This document shows, piece after piece, positions 21,091-22,999 of a DNA stretch of 22,999 bases. The DNA comes from a virus. The notes under the pieces were generated by a model that saw nothing but the letters and a program-made list of their open reading frames with translations, did no database searches and had not been told where the DNA came from. The stretch covers positions 1-22,999 of the IMG/VR virus record IMGVR_UViG_3300036715_000394; one strand, 5' to 3'. Numbering within the stretch: position 1 is the first letter of the stretch; each line of letters starts with the position of its first letter. The translations under genes were made by a program, and so were the position numbers.

Positions 21091-21215
21091 GGCGCGAGAG
21101 ATCGCGCCAGTCGATAGGGCATGGCACTGGGCTGGGTTCGATTCCCGGCGCGCGCCCGGGAGTGATCGCCCGGGTTCGTAACTGGAGCAGCTGCACCAGT
21201 GCCATGCCCTATCGA
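21091..21215. other. Structured element: 20-bp perfect inverted repeat with tRNA-like T-arm
   Basis: In the 150-bp gap after the zinc-ribbon gene: GGCGCG (21091-21096) / CGCGCC (21103-21108) makes a first hairpin; 21111-21130 is perfectly complementary to 21196-21215; inside, GCTG/CAGC (21131-21134 / 21188-21191) and TCCCGG/CCGGGA (21143-21148 / 21156-21161) extend it. The inner part contains GGGTTCGATTCCC (21134-21146), the classic T-arm, followed by a CGCGCGC stretch that could pair with 21092-21098 in acceptor-stem fashion. No anticodon stem or CCA is found, so it is not a working tRNA. A structured RNA, a decayed tRNA or a recombination relic all fit. Confidence 0.55.
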
Positions 21216-21233
21216 AACAGCCAAGGGGGCAAC

Positions 21234-21425
21234 ATGGATTTTCGTTTCAGCAATCACGGCAGCATCTGCCTGCTCAAGCCGACGAGCGAGGCCGGCAAGG
21301 CGTGGGTGGACGAACACCTGACTGGCGACGAGGTGCAAACCTATGCCGGCGCCGTTGTGATCGAGCCGCGCTACGCGCAGCCGATTCTCGACGGGATCAT
21401 CAATGACGGACTGGAGGTCGGTTAA
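21234..21425 (+). CDS. Conserved small phage protein (MDFRFSNHG type)
   Basis: 63 residues; AAGGGGG at 21223-21229 sets the ATG at 21234, so an upstream GTG inside the hairpin is rejected. MDFRFSNHGSICLLKPTSEA, then GKAWVDEHLTGDEVQTYAGA and VVIEPRYAQPILDGIINDG match a very widespread phage protein family of unknown function (M-D-F-x-[VF]-S-N-H-G-[ST]-I-x-L-L-x-P). It directly follows the structured element, whose 3' arm ends eight bases before its ribosome site, so folding could affect its translation. Confidence 0.78.
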   Translation: MDFRFSNHGSICLLKPTSEAGKAWVDEHLTGDEVQTYAGAVVIEPRYAQPILDGIINDGLEVG

Positions 21426-21427
21426 TC

Positions 21428-21799
21428 ATGCTTGCATTCACTTCAGCGAAGGAGCTGCGCGAGGCTGTATCAGAAGCGCGCAGCATTGCCAAGGTCGAGG
21501 CCGAGCGCAGCTGTGGCCGGGGCTTCCTGTCATCGCGCGGCGCATGGTTCATCGCGACGCGCGACAACGGCGCCGAGTCGAATGCGACCGACGGCACGAT
21601 CGAATTCAAGGGCACGCAGAAACAGCTCGACGACGAGATCGCGCGCCTGCGCCTCGACTGCCCGGACATCAATGCCATCTACATCGAGGGCGGGTTCAAC
21701 TTCGCCGAAACGATGGCCGACTTGCGCGACCATGTCTATGAGCCATGGGTGAGCGAATGGTCGGTGCTCGCGTGGTCGCGTGATCGGGATGCGTCATGA
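21428..21799 (+). CDS. Hypothetical protein
   Basis: 123 residues with GGAGG upstream (in the end of the previous gene). Features: SAKELREAVSEARSIAKVEA, a glycine-rich turn, RGAWFIATRDNG, then TQKQLDDEIARLRLDCPDIN and AIYIEGGFNFAETMADLRDH. Alternating helices and short strands suggest a small globular domain. No family is recognised. Confidence 0.6.
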   Translation: MLAFTSAKELREAVSEARSIAKVEAERSCGRGFLSSRGAWFIATRDNGAESNATDGTIEFKGTQKQLDDEIARLRLDCPDINAIYIEGGFNFAETMADLRDHVYEPWVSEWSVLAWSRDRDAS

Positions 21800-22008
21800 G
21801 CGACTTCGCCTACACCCCATGGCGGCATGGGGGCTGGTACGTGCATGGCGTGCGCTATCCGGGCGGCGCGTGTGGCTGCGTCAGTCGCAACTACGTGGAC
21901 AAGAAGTGGCGCATCGTGTGCGACTCTCGGCCGGGCGACATCACCTACCCGAGCCGCGATGCCGCGGCCCGAGCTGAGCGAGAGATCGCGCAAGGGGCGC
22001 CCGCATGA
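21796..22008 (+). CDS. Conserved small phage protein (TPWRHGGWYV type)
   Basis: 70 residues, ATGA-coupled. TPWRHGGWYVHGVRYPGGAC followed by GCVSRNYVDKKWRIVCD and YPSRDAAARAEREI is a recognisable pattern in many proteobacterial phages, where the protein is annotated only as hypothetical. Beta-hairpins and one helix are likely. Its conservation argues for a real gene; its role is unknown. Confidence 0.72.
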   Translation: MSDFAYTPWRHGGWYVHGVRYPGGACGCVSRNYVDKKWRIVCDSRPGDITYPSRDAAARAEREIAQGAPA

Positions 22009-22226
22009 AGACCCCGCAACAGGCCGAATTCGTCTCCGATCTTGTCGGCGCCGTGCTGGCCGACATCCTGAAGAAGCTGGTCGATGGCCGCATACCCGAA
22101 GAGTGGGACGGCATCGAGCTGCGCCAGTATCTCGCCGATCAATTCGGTCACTGCGTCATCGTCGGCACCATGGGCCGCAGGCGCTCGGCCGAGTACCGCA
22201 ACGAAGTCATCGTGAGGAATCTATGA
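22005..22226 (+). CDS. Hypothetical protein
   Basis: 73 residues, start overlapping the previous stop. Helical first half (QQAEFVSDLVGAVLADILKK), then GRIPEEWDGIELRQYLADQF and a C-terminal GTMGRRRSAEYRNEVIVRNL. The pattern 'R-I-P-E-E-W-D-G-x-E-L-R-x-x-[LI]-A-D' is common in phage accessory ORFs, but I know no function. Confidence 0.65.
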   Translation: MKTPQQAEFVSDLVGAVLADILKKLVDGRIPEEWDGIELRQYLADQFGHCVIVGTMGRRRSAEYRNEVIVRNL

Positions 22227-22507
22227 GCACGCATGCAATGTCCGCAGAAGAGATGCTCGATCGCCTGATCGCGCCTGAGTCGGTCGCGTATCTGAGCCCG
22301 AGTCATGCCCGCGCATGCCGATGGGCCGTAGAAGAAATCAAGCGACTGCGCGCCGTGCTCTACCCCGAGCCGGCCGCGCCGCAGTCGATCAACGAGCGGC
22401 AGTTGGCGCAAGCGCTGCGCGCGTTCAAGCAAGACCCGACCCCGCGGCTCGCGACGGCAATCGCGCAGCTGAACAAAGCCATCCGAAAAGAAGGAGCCAG
22501 ATCATGA
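22223..22507 (+). CDS. Hypothetical helical protein
   Basis: 94 residues from the ATG at 22223 (GAGGA six bases upstream; ATGA with the previous gene). Helix-rich: AEEMLDRLIAPESVAYLSPS, ARACRWAVEEIKRLRAVLYP, then RQLAQALRAFKQDPTPRLAT. The frame upstream of this ATG, back to 21827, is a shadow. No family is recognised. Confidence 0.58.
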   Translation: MSTHAMSAEEMLDRLIAPESVAYLSPSHARACRWAVEEIKRLRAVLYPEPAAPQSINERQLAQALRAFKQDPTPRLATAIAQLNKAIRKEGARS

Positions 22508-22929
22508 AGTACAGGCTCGCGCTCGCCCTGCTGCTGTCCGCTTCAGCGCACGCGCAGACGGTCGGCATCCACACAGTCAGCGTTCACGAGAATGAGGGCT
22601 ACAACAACGTCAACCCCGGCCTGTACCTGCGGCTCGACAACGGCGTGACTCTAGGGACTCTGCGAAACAGCGAGTCGCGGCAGAGCGTCTACGTCGGATA
22701 CACGGCAGAGACGCCGGCATGGCATGCCCTGCGCGCGGCCGTGACGGTCGGCGGCATCACTGGGTACAGGGCCGCGCCCGTCATGCCACTCGTCGTGCCG
22801 AGCGTCGCCTACGAGTTCGCGCCGACGTTCCGCGTGCGCCTTGGGTACATCCCCCGGCCGCCCGTGAAGAACTCGTCGTCAGCGCTGAGTCTGATGTTTG
22901 AAATGGACTGGTCAAAGGAGTGGTCATGA
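22504..22929 (+). CDS. Exported, probably beta-barrel-like phage protein
   Basis: 141 residues; AAGGAG upstream fixes the ATG at 22504. A clear Sec signal peptide (MKYRLALALLLSASAHA, cleavage A-H-A before Q18) is followed by about 124 residues of alternating strands: YNNVNPGLYLRLDNGVTLGT, QSVYVGYTAETPAWHALRAA, VGGITGYRAAPVMPLVVPSV, FRVRLGYIPRP, and a final SLMFEMDW with an outer-membrane-type hydrophobic/aromatic alternation. I recall similar short phage-encoded exported proteins without assigned function. Surface alteration, such as superinfection exclusion, is a plausible but unproven role. It is coupled by ATGA to a following gene that leaves the window. Confidence 0.66.
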   Translation: MKYRLALALLLSASAHAQTVGIHTVSVHENEGYNNVNPGLYLRLDNGVTLGTLRNSESRQSVYVGYTAETPAWHALRAAVTVGGITGYRAAPVMPLVVPSVAYEFAPTFRVRLGYIPRPPVKNSSSALSLMFEMDWSKEWS

Positions 22930-22999
22930 AGAAGCCAAAGCAAACGAAGCAAGTGCAGCACCACCCGGCCCACCGAGCGCCCCACGGACTGCCCGAGCA
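22926..22999 (+). CDS. Hypothetical basic protein, 3' partial
   Basis: ATGA-coupled to the exported-protein gene; 24 complete codons are visible before the right edge. The start is very basic and His/Pro-rich (MKKPKQTKQVQHHPAHRAPH). Too little is visible to assign a family. Confidence 0.5.
   Translation, partial: MKKPKQTKQVQHHPAHRAPHGLPE

Noticed and set aside
21092-21156. A functional tRNA gene
   Set aside because: T-arm and most of an acceptor stem can be drawn, but no anticodon stem forms, the D-loop lacks GG and there is no CCA; kept only as a tRNA-like motif.

Overview
This window looks like the late structural half plus part of an accessory region of a tailed double-stranded DNA phage, or a prophage, with a long non-contractile (siphovirus) tail. 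The base composition is GC-rich. The tail-tip and baseplate proteins resemble those I know from phages of Burkholderiales and related Gram-negative Betaproteobacteria. That host guess is inference from family memory, not from a search. No integrase, capsid, terminase, replication or endolysin gene is visible.

Layout, left to right. Positions 3-3971 hold head-tail junction genes: an Ig-domain and repeat-rich virion protein (cut by the left edge), a small adaptor-like protein, a 63-residue ORF with a helix-turn-helix look, a DnaT-like connector, a head-closure-like protein, an HK97 gp10-like protein and a DUF4128-type tail terminator. Positions 4074-8317 hold the tail shaft genes: tail tube, the two tail assembly chaperone frames joined by a -1 slippery site (A AAT TTT at 5680-5686), and the tape measure. 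Positions 8314-15450 hold the tip: a distal-tail-like protein, a hub-like protein, a DUF6950/NlpC-like protein, a 1619-residue J-type receptor-binding protein and a fibre-assembly chaperone-like protein. Three small membrane proteins (15453-16398) follow and are holin candidates.

The rightward late genes meet a single leftward gene, an ASCH-domain protein (16395-16850), tail to tail. Its upstream side faces a 149-bp control region. Two nearly identical promoter units, at 16913-16999 and 20488-20582, each have a TTAGAG/CTCTAA palindrome, TTGTCA-17 bp-TATCAT, a shared leader and a GGAG ribosome site. They head two tightly overlapping rightward operons of very small genes (13 and at least 9). 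Most are unrecognised. Two encode CxxC/CxxC zinc-ribbon proteins and one encodes an exported, probably beta-rich protein.

The observations most worth following are the duplicated promoter-operator; a structured element at 21091-21215 with a perfect 20-bp inverted repeat enclosing a tRNA T-arm-like sequence; the nested domain insertion in the J protein; the 18-unit repeat protein; and the frameshift site. The structural module is conventional in order. The novelty lies mainly in the control elements and in the accessory genes.
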